Assembly: GCA_002840535.1 (NCBI GenBank)
Contig: PHBH01000017.1
Location: 1-64,000 of the forward strand
Source of the DNA: Deltaproteobacteria bacterium HGW-Deltaproteobacteria-15
GTDB lineage: Bacteria > Desulfobacterota > DSM-4660 > Desulfatiglandales > HGW-15
Length of the DNA stretch: 64,000 nt
Direction of reading: 5' to 3'
Made by a program: the position numbers and the translations under genes. This document shows positions 33,466 to 41,773 of this stretch, one piece after another. Every line of letters begins with the position of its first letter. Position 1 is the stretch's first letter. The notes beneath the pieces are model-generated. The model saw only the letters and a program-made list of their open reading frames with translations, did not search any database and was not told where the DNA came from.

Positions 33466-33800
33466 CCTAAGTCTATTCTGCTATTGCGAGGGCTATCTTC
33501 GGGTAAGGGATGGTATCGCTCGCAGCATTCCGCAAAACAGAAGACCTGATCATTGGCACTTTTTATTCGCAGACCTTCCCGGGCTCGAAACCTGGCGCCC
33601 TTGTATTTTCCACCTGGGCTGATGAGCCTGACTGCGGGGATGAGCTTCACTTCTACGGTTTCCTCCACCGCTGAGTGAGAAGATATTCGCCAAAGGAAGG
33701 ATTTCACGGAGGATGTGAGGCTGGGCTCTTATGTGGGTGGTGGTAGGTCGCCCATTTCACTGATCTATAACCCTATTTATCGAAGAAGGAGGCATGGGTG

Positions 33801-35222
33801 ATGGCTTTTGAACCGAAGCAACCGCAAAAAGAATTGAAGTACGAAGAGCTCCGTGTCTATTCCGATGCTGAGTTGAAAAACTACACAGAGGAAGAGCTCA
33901 AAAACTTCAAGATCAAGCACAAGATCCCTATGTGCGAAGACCTGGAGACAGGGCCCTGGCCCAGCTTTGTGGCAGACACGAAGCGCAACGCCCTCCACAG
34001 GCGGAAACTGGGGCAAGGCAAGCTGCTGATCGAGCAGGATGTGGCAGAGGATCTGCTGGGTCAGTTGGAGCGTTCTTTTGAGGACGGGGAAACCCACTGG
34101 AAGCACGGCGGCATTGTGGGCGTGTTCGGATACGGCGGAGGCGTGATTGGAAGGTATTCTGACCTTCAGGAAGAGTTCCCCTCCATCGCCCATTTTCACA
34201 CCATGCGCGTGAACCAGCCGGCCAGCAAGTTCTACAACTCGGATTACCTGAGGACTCTCTGCGATCTGTGGGAGTATCGGGGAAGCGGGCTGATGAACTT
34301 TCACGGGTCAACCGGTGACATCATCTTCCTGGGGACGTTCACGGAGCAGTTGGAGCCCATCTTCTATGAACTGACCCATGTTCTGGATCAGGACCTTGGC
34401 GGCTCCGGTTCAAACCTGCGCACCCCCTCCTGCTGTATCGGCAAGGCCCGCTGCGAATATGCCTGTGTCGACACCCAGGAGTTGTGCTACGAGATGACCA
34501 ACAACTACCAGGACGAGCTGCACCGTCCTGCGTTCCCTTACAAGTTCAAGTTCAAATTTGACGGGTGCCCCAACTGCTGCGTCGCCTCCATTGCACGCTC
34601 CGATATGTCCTTCATCGGAACCTGGAGGGATAACATCCGGATTGATCAGAAGGCCGTCCAGGGATACATTGCCGGCGAGATCAAGCCCAACGCAGGCGCC
34701 CACTCAGGCAAGGACTGGGGTAAATTCGACATTCAAAAAGAGGTGATCGGTCTCTGTCCCACGCAATGCATGTGGATGGAAGGGAAGACCCTCAAAATCG
34801 ACGACAAGGAATGCACCCGCTGCATGCACTGCATCAACGTAATGCCTCAGGCCCTGCGCCCTGGAACAGATACCGGTGTGAGCATCCTGCTCGGCGCCAA
34901 GGCCCCCATCCTGGAAGGCGCACAGATGGCTCTTCTGACCGTCCCCTTTATGAAGGCCGAACCCCCTTATGACAACATCAAGGAGAACGTGATCGAGCCG
35001 GTTTGGGAGTGGTGGATGGAAGAAGGCAAGAACCGGGAGCGTTTGGGCGAGCTGATTCAGCGGCAGGGCATCCGGAAGCTTATGGAAATCCTGAAGGTCC
35101 CGGCCATGCCGCAGTTCGTGAAGGAACCGCGCTCCAACCCCTACATCTTCTGGAAAGAGGAAGATGTACCCGGCGGATGGAAGAGAGACATCAATGATTA
35201 TCGCTCCAGACACAAGAGATAG
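33801..35222 (+). CDS. dsrA: Dissimilatory sulfite reductase alpha subunit
   Basis: The 473-residue subunit forms the alpha2beta2 core that reduces sulfite in the cytoplasm. The siroheme-4Fe4S ligands are in CCIGKARCEYAC and GCPNCC, and an inserted ferredoxin domain has CPTQC and CTRCMHCINVMPQAL. The N terminus (FEPKQPQKELKYEELRVY) lacks the usual LLDQLE opening but is followed by the standard ETGPWPSFVADTKR. AGAAGGAGG lies upstream; the ATG at 33801 is taken over the adjacent in-frame GTG at 33798. dsrB and dsrD follow, so this is a reductive-type enzyme. Confidence 0.97.
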   Translation: MAFEPKQPQKELKYEELRVYSDAELKNYTEEELKNFKIKHKIPMCEDLETGPWPSFVADTKRNALHRRKLGQGKLLIEQDVAEDLLGQLERSFEDGETHWKHGGIVGVFGYGGGVIGRYSDLQEEFPSIAHFHTMRVNQPASKFYNSDYLRTLCDLWEYRGSGLMNFHGSTGDIIFLGTFTEQLEPIFYELTHVLDQDLGGSGSNLRTPSCCIGKARCEYACVDTQELCYEMTNNYQDELHRPAFPYKFKFKFDGCPNCCVASIARSDMSFIGTWRDNIRIDQKAVQGYIAGEIKPNAGAHSGKDWGKFDIQKEVIGLCPTQCMWMEGKTLKIDDKECTRCMHCINVMPQALRPGTDTGVSILLGAKAPILEGAQMALLTVPFMKAEPPYDNIKENVIEPVWEWWMEEGKNRERLGELIQRQGIRKLMEILKVPAMPQFVKEPRSNPYIFWKEEDVPGGWKRDINDYRSRHKR

Positions 35223-35234
35223 GAGGTAGGTATA

Positions 35235-36422
35235 ATGGCGCTTTCCAAAGAAAAATTGGGTCTATATAATCCGCAGAAACCGATGGAGAACCGGCTCACC
35301 GATATGGGGCCGAGACACTACTGGCAGTATTTCCCGCCCATCATCCAGAACAACTACGGCAAGTGGAAATATCACGAAATCCTGGAACCGGGCATCCTGG
35401 TACACGTCTCCGAAACCGGGGACAAGGTCTTCACGGTCAGGGTCGGCGGTGGCCGCTTCATGACTGTGGAGCACGTCCGTGAGATGTGCGAGATCGCAGA
35501 CAAGTACTGCGGCGGTTTCGTGCGCTTCACCACCCGGAACAACATCGAGTTCATGGTGGACAGTCTCGACAAGGTGCAGGCCCTGAAAAAGGACCTCATG
35601 AGCCGGAAATTCGTCTCGGGCAGTTACAAATTTCCCCTCGGCGGCACCGGCGCAGGGGTGACCAATATCGTCCACACCCAGGGCTACCTCCACTGTCATA
35701 CTCCGGCCACAGATGCTTCCTCCATGGTCAAGGCGGTCATGGACGATCTGTTCGACTATTTCCAGAGCATGAAGCTTCCGGCGCAGGTGAGGGTATCCAT
35801 GGCCTGCTGTCTGAATATGTGCGGGGCCGTTCATTGTTCGGATATCGCCCTCTTGGGATATCACCGAAAACCCCCGATCGTGGATGCAGAGGTTTTGGCG
35901 AATGTCTGTGAAATCCCGCTGGTCATCGCGGCGTGCCCCACGGCAGCCATCTCCCCGACCAAGACCGAGGATGGAAAGAAGGCCGTCAAGATCAAAGAAG
36001 AGCGCTGCATGTTCTGCGGCAACTGCTACACCATGTGCATGGCCCTGCCCCTTTCCGATGGGCAAGGGGACTGCGTGACCATCATGGCAGGCGGCAAGGT
36101 CTCGAATCGGATCAGCCCGCCCAAGTTCTCCAAGGTGGTCATCCCGGCTCTCCCCAACAACTTCCCCCGGTTTCCGGAGGTCTGCAACTCAGTGAAGCAG
36201 ATCGTGGAAGCCTACGCGAAGGATGCGAACAAGTATGAGCGCATCGGGGATTGGGCTGAGCGAATCGGCTGGGAGAGGTTCTTTGACAAATGCGGTATTC
36301 CTTTTACCGAGCACCTCATCGACGACTATCGGCTTCAGTACGACACGTACAGGACCTCGACTCAGTTCAAGTACACGGATGCCTCTTGGGCCGTGTCCAA
36401 GGCCTTGGGGGGTATCGACTAG
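35235..36422 (+). CDS. dsrB: Dissimilatory sulfite reductase beta subunit
   Basis: The 395-residue beta subunit binds the catalytic siroheme and provides the pocket for DsrC. Landmarks are [36 protein letters not shown], the [15 protein letters not shown] cluster motif and the ferredoxin motif [11 protein letters not shown]. It begins 13 bases after dsrA, with AGGAGGT before the ATG, so the two are made in equal amounts. Length is as expected. Confidence 0.97.
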   Translation: MALSKEKLGLYNPQKPMENRLTDMGPRHYWQYFPPIIQNNYGKWKYHEILEPGILVHVSETGDKVFTVRVGGGRFMTVEHVREMCEIADKYCGGFVRFTTRNNIEFMVDSLDKVQALKKDLMSRKFVSGSYKFPLGGTGAGVTNIVHTQGYLHCHTPATDASSMVKAVMDDLFDYFQSMKLPAQVRVSMACCLNMCGAVHCSDIALLGYHRKPPIVDAEVLANVCEIPLVIAACPTAAISPTKTEDGKKAVKIKEERCMFCGNCYTMCMALPLSDGQGDCVTIMAGGKVSNRISPPKFSKVVIPALPNNFPRFPEVCNSVKQIVEAYAKDANKYERIGDWAERIGWERFFDKCGIPFTEHLIDDYRLQYDTYRTSTQFKYTDASWAVSKALGGID

Positions 36423-36450
36423 ACCCCGCTCTTCACGAAGGAGTGAAACC

Positions 36451-36681
36451 ATGGAAGATTTGAAAAAAGCGATTCTTGAATTCGCGGAAACCAACAAGAA
36501 GACCAAATTTTATTTCAACGACATGGAAAAAGGGGTCAGGGAGAAGTTTCCAGAAGCCAAGGCGAGAGACATCAAGAAGGCTGCAACGGCTCTGGTGAAC
36601 GAAGAGAAGCTGATCTATTTTTCCACTGGAAGCAGCACCATGTACGGCCTGAAAGGACGGGGTCAAACAGAGGACCACTAG
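36451..36681 (+). CDS. dsrD: DsrD protein
   Basis: The 76-residue winged-helix protein (MEDLKKAILEFAETNKKTKF, then MYGLKGRGQ) is the small partner encoded after dsrAB in sulfate reducers; it is reported to stimulate sulfite reduction and its presence marks reductive rather than sulfur-oxidising Dsr systems. AAGGAG is upstream of the ATG at 36451; the longer in-frame start inside dsrB is rejected. Confidence 0.95.
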   Translation: MEDLKKAILEFAETNKKTKFYFNDMEKGVREKFPEAKARDIKKAATALVNEEKLIYFSTGSSTMYGLKGRGQTEDH

Positions 36682-36717
36682 GATTCGTTCCTGTCGGCCG
36701 GTTTTGAGTATGTAAGG

Positions 36718-36757
36718 GGTCGCTGTTCTCTGCGGAACGGCGACCTCTGTTATTTTT
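36718..36757 (+). terminator. Probable terminator after dsrD
   Basis: GGTCGC-T-GTTC, loop TCTGCG, GAAC-G-GCGACC, followed by TCTGTTATTTTT. The stem has ten pairs and one internal mismatch. The T run is interrupted, so termination is likely partial and the TPR gene may be read through from dsr. Confidence 0.6.
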
Positions 36758-36776
36758 AAAGTTAGGATCAAGTCAT

Positions 36777-37421
36777 ATGAAAACGAAAGAGCCACAGGAT
36801 TCCGAGGATTTCATCCGGCAGCAAAAGGCTGTCCTGGCTGAAAACCCCGAGTGTGCAAGCACCTCTTACAACATGGGCGTTGCCTTGATGGAGCAGGGCC
36901 GGTTCGATGAGGCCGTCGAGGCTTTCAGGGAGGCCGTTGCCAACAGCGGCCGCATGTTTGAGGCCTGGGTAAATATCGGGTACATCTCTTTTAAGCAAGG
37001 GGATCTGCAGGGAGTGGTTGAGGCCAATCAGAGGGCCGTTGAACTCGAGCCGAGGTATGCCAGGGGATACTCCAACCTGGGGTTTGCCTATCTTCAAATG
37101 GGAAGAACGGAGGAGGCGATTGAAGCCTTGAAAAAGGCCATTGAACTAAACCCGGAGATTGTTCAGGCATGGAACAATCTGGCCAATGCCTATCTCCAGA
37201 ATGGGGACGTAGACAAGGCAATCGAGACCGGGGAGAAACTGGTGGCCATGGCCCCGAACTTCGGACTCGGCCACAACAACCTCGCTGTCGCCTATCTCTC
37301 CAGGCAGGAATACGAGAAGGCTGGGGAACACCTGGACAGGGCCATTTCCCTCGGGTTTGAGGCTCACCCGGATCTGATCCGGAAGCTGGCCGACTATCGT
37401 GAGGGCAGGCAAGGAACTTGA
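36777..37421 (+). CDS. TPR repeat protein
   Basis: The 214-residue protein has no signal peptide and consists of about five tetratricopeptide units (for example NMGVALMEQGRFDEAVEAF, NLGFAYLQMGRTEEAIEAL, NNLANAYLQNGDVDKAIETG). It is a cytoplasmic scaffold for protein contact. It lies 95 bases after dsrD with a partial terminator between, so a link to Dsr function is possible but rests only on position. Confidence 0.85.
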   Translation: MKTKEPQDSEDFIRQQKAVLAENPECASTSYNMGVALMEQGRFDEAVEAFREAVANSGRMFEAWVNIGYISFKQGDLQGVVEANQRAVELEPRYARGYSNLGFAYLQMGRTEEAIEALKKAIELNPEIVQAWNNLANAYLQNGDVDKAIETGEKLVAMAPNFGLGHNNLAVAYLSRQEYEKAGEHLDRAISLGFEAHPDLIRKLADYREGRQGT

Positions 37422-37445
37422 CAACCTTTTCAGATGGGCTATTAT
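37418..37445 (+). promoter_or_regulatory. Promoter of the 107-residue protein gene
   Basis: TTGACA (37418-37423) overlaps the stop codon of the TPR gene and is followed after 16 bases by TATTAT (37440-37445). It would give a leader of about 108 bases. Confidence 0.6.
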
Positions 37446-37559
37446 TCGCCTATTCCCAAAAACCATGGATCAGGCGGATTCCGGACGAAAAGAGTGCCCG
37501 GTCGATATGGTGTACTTGTAGGAATAGACAGAGCAAATTATACTAAGGGAGGTGTTTCC

Positions 37560-37883
37560 ATGGCAGACTACTGCATCAATGTGTTTCTGAATGAAGAGCA
37601 GGAAAAAAAGCTCCAGGAATTGGGACTGGGAAGCCACATACGGGAGATAGGGGGAAAAAAGGCCGTTCAGGTGGCGATGGGCGAAAAGGATCAGAAGAAG
37701 CTGAAAAAAGGATTCCCTGACATCGAATTCAATGCATCCAACGAGTGCGTACTGCCCGAATCGGCCCAATTGACTTTGCTGGATATCATCTTCAATGTTC
37801 AGTCCCTTGACGTTATGAAATTTGCCATCACAAAATTGTACAATCCATTGGCAGGCAAGGATTTACGAAGCAAGACCTTTTAG
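37560..37883 (+). CDS. Small protein of unknown function
   Basis: I do not recognise this 107-residue protein. It is soluble, Lys/Glu-rich in its first half (NEEQEKKLQELGLG, GEKDQKKLKKGF), with two cysteines (C5 and one at NEC about residue 63) and a hydrophobic C-terminal helix (LTLLDIIFNVQSLDVMKFAI). A strong ribosome site (AGGGAGGTG), its own promoter and a perfect terminator just after it mark it as a real, probably well-expressed single gene. It follows the dsrABD-TPR set. Confidence 0.75.
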   Translation: MADYCINVFLNEEQEKKLQELGLGSHIREIGGKKAVQVAMGEKDQKKLKKGFPDIEFNASNECVLPESAQLTLLDIIFNVQSLDVMKFAITKLYNPLAGKDLRSKTF

Positions 37884-37918
37884 CCGCTCCGTTTTTCCCT
37901 TCCGTGCCTTATACGCAT

Positions 37919-37951
37919 ATGCTGCCCCGGCCTTGCGGGCAGCATTTTTTA
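37919..37951 (+). terminator. Terminator after the 107-residue protein
   Basis: ATGCTGCCC (37919-37927) and GGGCAGCAT (37937-37945) with a nine-base loop, then a run of T. It starts 36 bases after the stop codon. Confidence 0.9.
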
Positions 37952-38027
37952 TCTTCGCAGTAACACTTTTGCGCTATGAAACAGCGGGTTGATGAAGTGC
38001 CGGTAGACAGAGCTCCTAAGAAACTTC

Positions 38028-38086
38028 ATTTCAGGTTTCAGTGTTCAGGTGTCAGAAAACTGATGAACTACTGTGCTGACACCTGA
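38028..38086. repeat. Heptamer array with inverted partner
   Basis: ATTTCAG, GTTTCAG, TGTTCAG, GTGTCAG are in exact 7-base phase at 38028-38055. TCAGGTGTCAG (38045-38055) is the perfect complement of CTGACACCTGA (38076-38086), giving an 11-bp stem with a 20-base loop. Confidence 0.75.
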
Positions 38087-38136
38087 CGGGGCGCCGGGGT
38101 TGGTTGCTAAAGTGTTACTCTTTGCCGAGTGAGAAG

Positions 38137-38772
38137 ATGAGCCTTTCTGAACTCCTGAAAAGTTACGAGCTGCTGGCGGACCGGGCTGATACCGCCTTCG
38201 GGGATATGGCTAAAGAGCATGGTGAGGCAATACAGTGTCGACGTCACTGCTCCGATTGCTGCCATGCGGTTTTCGGCCTATTTCTGGTCGAGGCAGCTTA
38301 TGTGCAAGAGCATTTTTCCCGCCTGAACACCGATGTGCAGAAGGCCGCCCTCCTGCGCTGCAGTGAGATGGAACGAGGGTTGAAGAGGCTGGAGAAAAAG
38401 ATGCAGATCCATGAAGATGATCCTCAGATGCAGCATTACGTGCTGGCCAGGGAGAGAATCCGCTGTCCGCTGCTCGATGATGACCAGTCATGTGTGCTTT
38501 ACCTTCACCGTCCTATCACCTGCCGCGTGTACGGCATACCGACCAGGGTTCAGGGGAAGGCGCGGGTTTGCGGGAAGTCGGGTTTCAAAAGCGGGGAAGC
38601 CTATGAAGCCTTCGATCTGGATGGGGTGTACAGCTCACTTCGCGGCCTTACCATTCAGCTCCTGCAGATGAACGGGAAGGAGGACGATCTGGAACCGGCG
38701 TCCCTGCTGATTTCCATGTCCAAGGCCATCACGACGCCTCTGGAATTCCTCATCCGGGGAGATCTTGAATGA
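38137..38772 (+). CDS. YkgJ family cysteine-cluster protein
   Basis: The 211-residue protein has the zinc- or iron-binding cysteine pattern of the YkgJ/UPF0153 family: CRRHCSDCCHAVFGL near residue 35, IRCPLLDDDQSCVLYLHRPITCRVYGI near 110-140, and a further C in ARVCGKSGF. Members are thought to coordinate a metal; function is not established. The ribosome site is weak (GAGAAG). The last 23 bases overlap, tail to tail, the gene on the minus strand. Confidence 0.82.
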   Translation: MSLSELLKSYELLADRADTAFGDMAKEHGEAIQCRRHCSDCCHAVFGLFLVEAAYVQEHFSRLNTDVQKAALLRCSEMERGLKRLEKKMQIHEDDPQMQHYVLARERIRCPLLDDDQSCVLYLHRPITCRVYGIPTRVQGKARVCGKSGFKSGEAYEAFDLDGVYSSLRGLTIQLLQMNGKEDDLEPASLLISMSKAITTPLEFLIRGDLE

Positions 38773-39898
38773 CGCTCCAGAGTGTCTCGCAGTGGCTGTC
38801 GAGTTGATTTTCGACTAAAGAGGCCATTTCCCTGCTCTCTTGCCTGTAAAAATCCAGCAGAGGCACGGAAAGTCGCCTGAGTTCATCTTTCCGGAAACTC
38901 TTCAGCAACGAGGTGAACCCCCCCGTACCCCCGGGTTCGTAACGACCCTCCTTCTCCATGTTCTCCAGAGCCTTGAAGAACCCCTGCACGGTCGGTCGAA
39001 CGGAGAAATCCGGGGCCCAGGCCACTTCGCCTACTCCCTCCCATCTGTCCAACCGCATGCGAATACTCAGGTTGAGGAAGAAGGTGATGAGTGCCATGAC
39101 AGGGTTGAGGTCCTGTTCTTCCAGGAAGACCATGAGAGGCTCATATCCTCTGACTGTTGTGAGTTTGACATCAACAGTCTCGTCCGCGCACTTCACCACA
39201 AAATCCCCTGCGGCATGGAGCCATGGATAAATCTGATGGGTGCTCTTGACGTTATAATAAAGGGTGAGAATCAGTGAAGCCTGTTCGTAGATCTCGAAGA
39301 TCTCCCTGTCCCCGGCCCTCCGGTATCCCCTTTTGAAGTCCCAGATAACCCAATGAGGCTCGCCTGAATCCCCCCGGTGAAGGTGCCACTCATGATGATC
39401 TTCAAACCATTGACCGAGCATCAGCATCAGTTTCGAAGAGCCGCCGGGAGTATGCAGTTCCAACTCTTCGAGGAGGAACACTTCGGGGATATAAGGGAGT
39501 CGGAAAGACTGGTTCAGGAGCTGCAGGGCCTGGAATTCGCGGTGCAGCCATTGCTTGCTGCTCTCCGTCACCGCGGTACTTACCACGAACTTGTGCCGTA
39601 CATCCGGGCCCAGGATTTCGACGCTCGACAAATGGTAGAGCCCGCCGTGCTTTTCACTTCGAATCAGGATCTCGGCGATATCCGATGACGAGACCGGCGC
39701 TTGTCGGACGGTCCCCAAAATGCGGAGAAGGGCTTCGCCGTTGTTCCCTGTGACGAATTGCTCGATGGCCTTGAAATAGTCGCCGAGTTTCAGGTGAGGA
39801 TGTTCCTGCATGGGATTCATCAAGAACGGTCGCGAAAGCAGACCGTCATCCACAGGAACATCGCCGGCAGGAGAAGAGAAGAAATAGAGGACGTTCAT
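38750..39898 (-). CDS. Conserved hypothetical protein, 382 residues
   Basis: I do not recognise this protein. It is soluble with no signal peptide, rich in aromatic residues (WHLHRGDSGEPHWVIWDFKRGYRR), and predicted mostly helical with one beta-rich central part. It overlaps the next upstream gene by four bases (ATGA), so the two are translationally coupled. The downstream HEAT protein partner and the small proteins further on suggest a lineage-specific operon of unknown role. Confidence 0.7.
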   Translation of the reverse strand: MNVLYFFSSPAGDVPVDDGLLSRPFLMNPMQEHPHLKLGDYFKAIEQFVTGNNGEALLRILGTVRQAPVSSSDIAEILIRSEKHGGLYHLSSVEILGPDVRHKFVVSTAVTESSKQWLHREFQALQLLNQSFRLPYIPEVFLLEELELHTPGGSSKLMLMLGQWFEDHHEWHLHRGDSGEPHWVIWDFKRGYRRAGDREIFEIYEQASLILTLYYNVKSTHQIYPWLHAAGDFVVKCADETVDVKLTTVRGYEPLMVFLEEQDLNPVMALITFFLNLSIRMRLDRWEGVGEVAWAPDFSVRPTVQGFFKALENMEKEGRYEPGGTGGFTSLLKSFRKDELRRLSVPLLDFYRQESREMASLVENQLDSHCETLWSVIQDLPG

Positions 39899-40980
39899 AT
39901 CTCAGCCAAAGCCTCTGCAGCAAGCCGACCCAAAGTTTTCTTATGGTTGGTCCCATCCTGGTAGATGGTTATCTCCTCGGGGCTATCCCTCAGCCTTTCA
40001 AGGTCCGCTTTTGCTTCCTTCAGCTTCAATTGGCCGGCCAGAATGACGGCGCAACCCCGAATCCGCGGATCCGGGTGCTCAAGAAGCGGAATAAGACGGT
40101 TCGGGCTCATGTGGAGGACATCCGGTCTGGCATGGCCGATACTTACAAGCGCTTTCAAAACATCCTCAAGAAGTGAACGATCTCGGGAGAGCTGCGCAAG
40201 TCTGGGAATGAGGGAGGACCAGGCATCGGGCTGGAACCGGATGATCTCGCCGATAGCGTCTATTGCACCCCAGGGGGATGCGGCCGTATCCGTCACTGAT
40301 GAGAAGATCTCCTGCAGGAGACGGGAAACAGGTCCCGGGTCTTTGGCGGAGATCACCGCAGAAACCCTGCCAAGGGCTTCTGCAGCCCTCCGGCGCAGGA
40401 GTTCATCCGGAGAGTAAAGAAGCCGCTTCAAATTCCTCGGGATTCGCTTGTCACCCTCGGCCGCGGCAAGGAGAGGTTCCAAGTCATACGAGGTTACAAG
40501 TGCCTCCACCTCTTCCTTGCTCAAAGGGCGAGCCTCTGCTTTTCCATCTGGTAGTCGGGAAACCCTCTTGGTGTCTTGAGCGCCCGCAGTCCCGGTCTTC
40601 ATTTTGTTCTCAAAGGGTCCTCCCTTGAGGAGGATGAAGAGGAGCGTTCCACCGATTCGCCTTCCCCGGTAAACGCCGCCGTGAACGATCCGGTGGGTCT
40701 CGAGATCATAGTCCTTGACCTGTCTTTCGAGATAGTCTTCTTCAGGCAAAAGATTCCAGGCTTTATCGGAGTCCCCGTTGCAGGCGCGGACAAGCGCGTC
40801 CACCAAGGCAGAGCCAAGATTATGACCGGTCACGTCACAGATATATACCGCGCCGCAGGCGCAGGAGCCCATGGGCATTTCGCGTGACCGATTCTCCGAC
40901 GGCTCCTCGAGAAGGCGGGCACAGAACGGGCAGGTCGGTTTATCGACGATATTTCTCTCCTGAAATTTGCTTTCGAGCAA
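39895..40980 (-). CDS. HEAT-repeat protein with N-terminal zinc ribbon
   Basis: The protein begins with a zinc-ribbon-like pair (CPFCARLLEEP ... GSCACGAVY), then about 50 residues around RIVHGGVYRGRRIGGTLLFI, and a C-terminal run of HEAT helices (LYSPDELLRRRAAEALGRVSA, LEHPDPRIRGCAVILAGQL). It resembles HEAT proteins annotated in Desulfovibrio genomes (DVU0298-like, from memory). The start is most likely the TTG at 40980, preceded by GGGAGAG; the longer reading begins inside a repeat element. It is coupled to the 382-residue protein by an ATGA overlap. Confidence 0.72.
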   Translation of the reverse strand: MLESKFQERNIVDKPTCPFCARLLEEPSENRSREMPMGSCACGAVYICDVTGHNLGSALVDALVRACNGDSDKAWNLLPEEDYLERQVKDYDLETHRIVHGGVYRGRRIGGTLLFILLKGGPFENKMKTGTAGAQDTKRVSRLPDGKAEARPLSKEEVEALVTSYDLEPLLAAAEGDKRIPRNLKRLLYSPDELLRRRAAEALGRVSAVISAKDPGPVSRLLQEIFSSVTDTAASPWGAIDAIGEIIRFQPDAWSSLIPRLAQLSRDRSLLEDVLKALVSIGHARPDVLHMSPNRLIPLLEHPDPRIRGCAVILAGQLKLKEAKADLERLRDSPEEITIYQDGTNHKKTLGRLAAEALAEI

Positions 40981-41002
40981 AGATCTCTCCCTCTGAGTTG
41001 AG

Positions 41003-41063
41003 CCACTAAGACACAAAAGGATTGTTCCTTGTGTTTTCTTTGTGCCTTCGTGCCTTGGTGGCA
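41003..41063. repeat. Inverted octamer array (second copy of the family at 29.1 kb)
   Basis: GCCACTAAGACACAAAAG on the left faces CTTTGTGC, CTTCGTGC, CTTGGTGG, C on the right in strict 8-base phase (41039-41063). The reverse complement of the right arm matches 23 of 24 bases of the left arm at 29079-29102, 12 kb away. Confidence 0.8.
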
Positions 41064-41076
41064 GATCGTTTTTTCG

Positions 41077-41331
41077 TCAAAGGTCCAGGTCCATGGCCGT
41101 TCCTTCCTCGTCGTACTCAAATTCCACGACTTCGAAGTCCGACCCTCTCGACCGGAAACGAATCTGCCATTTTCGGTATTCGGCCCCAGCGAACTCACAG
41201 TTCACGATGCCTGTCCTTGCATGCAGCCGAACCAGCTTGGGGACGATCTCCCTGAAGAAGATATCCCTCAGAAGATGCATCTCTTCGTCACTGAGTTCGG
41301 GATCAGGACCCTGCCGTCTCCATTCTACCAT
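41077..41331 (-). CDS. Small acidic protein of unknown function
   Basis: The 84-residue protein has a helical first half (DPELSDEEMHLLRDIFFREIVPKL) and a beta-like second half (KWQIRFRSRGSDFEVVEFEY) with an acidic end (DEEGTAMDLDL). It shows coding-like composition and lies in the same direction as fmdB and the HEAT gene. No family is recognised. The real start may be the ATG used here. Confidence 0.6.
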   Translation of the reverse strand: MVEWRRQGPDPELSDEEMHLLRDIFFREIVPKLVRLHARTGIVNCEFAGAEYRKWQIRFRSRGSDFEVVEFEYDEEGTAMDLDL

Positions 41332-41415
41332 GCCTGCACCGGATTCGGCGCCTTCGTGAAAGAAGGGAAGGAGGAAAACTAGGAGGGCTCGTGACGGGAA
41401 ACCATGTAAAGAGAC

Positions 41416-41658
41416 TTACTTGGTCGGTCCTGGTATGTCCAGACTCAGGCACGAGCCGCCCGAACCGCACGAGCGCGCGGTAATCTTTGGTTGTTCTCCT
41501 GAACCTCTTGCCATGACGTGACTGGTTCGGCTGACTACCCTCTCGAGAAGATCGGACTTGCATTCCGGGCATTCCATTTCGACCTTCTCGTCCGATTTCA
41601 CCAGAATCTTCTCACAGACATTACCGCATTTCATGCAGCGAAATTCGAAAATAGGCAT
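41416..41658 (-). CDS. FmdB family zinc-ribbon protein
   Basis: The 80-residue protein starts MPIFEFRCMKCGNVCEKIL and has the four zinc cysteines C8, C11, C30 and C33 of the FmdB/regulatory zinc-ribbon family, followed by a flexible tail with RSCGSGGSC. Such proteins are widespread in sulfate reducers; a role in regulation of formamidase was proposed for one, but the function here is unknown. Confidence 0.88.
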   Translation of the reverse strand: MPIFEFRCMKCGNVCEKILVKSDEKVEMECPECKSDLLERVVSRTSHVMARGSGEQPKITARSCGSGGSCLSLDIPGPTK

Positions 41659-41773
41659 TTCTCTCTCCTCGCCTAATTCATCTCAAGCCCCGGCAGAGTG
41701 TTCCATCTCCTGAACCTTGTTGATAATTTTAAAGTCTGAACTATAGTAGCCGGGGGGGAGGGCAAAGTCAAAC

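Larger units (their letters stand above)
33254..33800. other. Divergent dsrN-dsrA intergenic region
   Basis: The 547 bases hold two facing-away promoters (below) and a leader of about 325 bases before dsrA. The leader contains possible stems such as GCGAG...CTCGC (about 33486-33517) and GGGC...GCGCCC (about 33582-33602), but I recognise no riboswitch class. An 82-codon minus-strand open frame at 33459-33707 has a GTG start without ribosome site and no family resemblance; I do not accept it. Confidence 0.5.

Noticed and set aside
33459-33707. An 82-codon minus-strand frame in the dsrN-dsrA gap
   Set aside because: GTG start without ribosome site and it would run against the dsrA leader and promoter.
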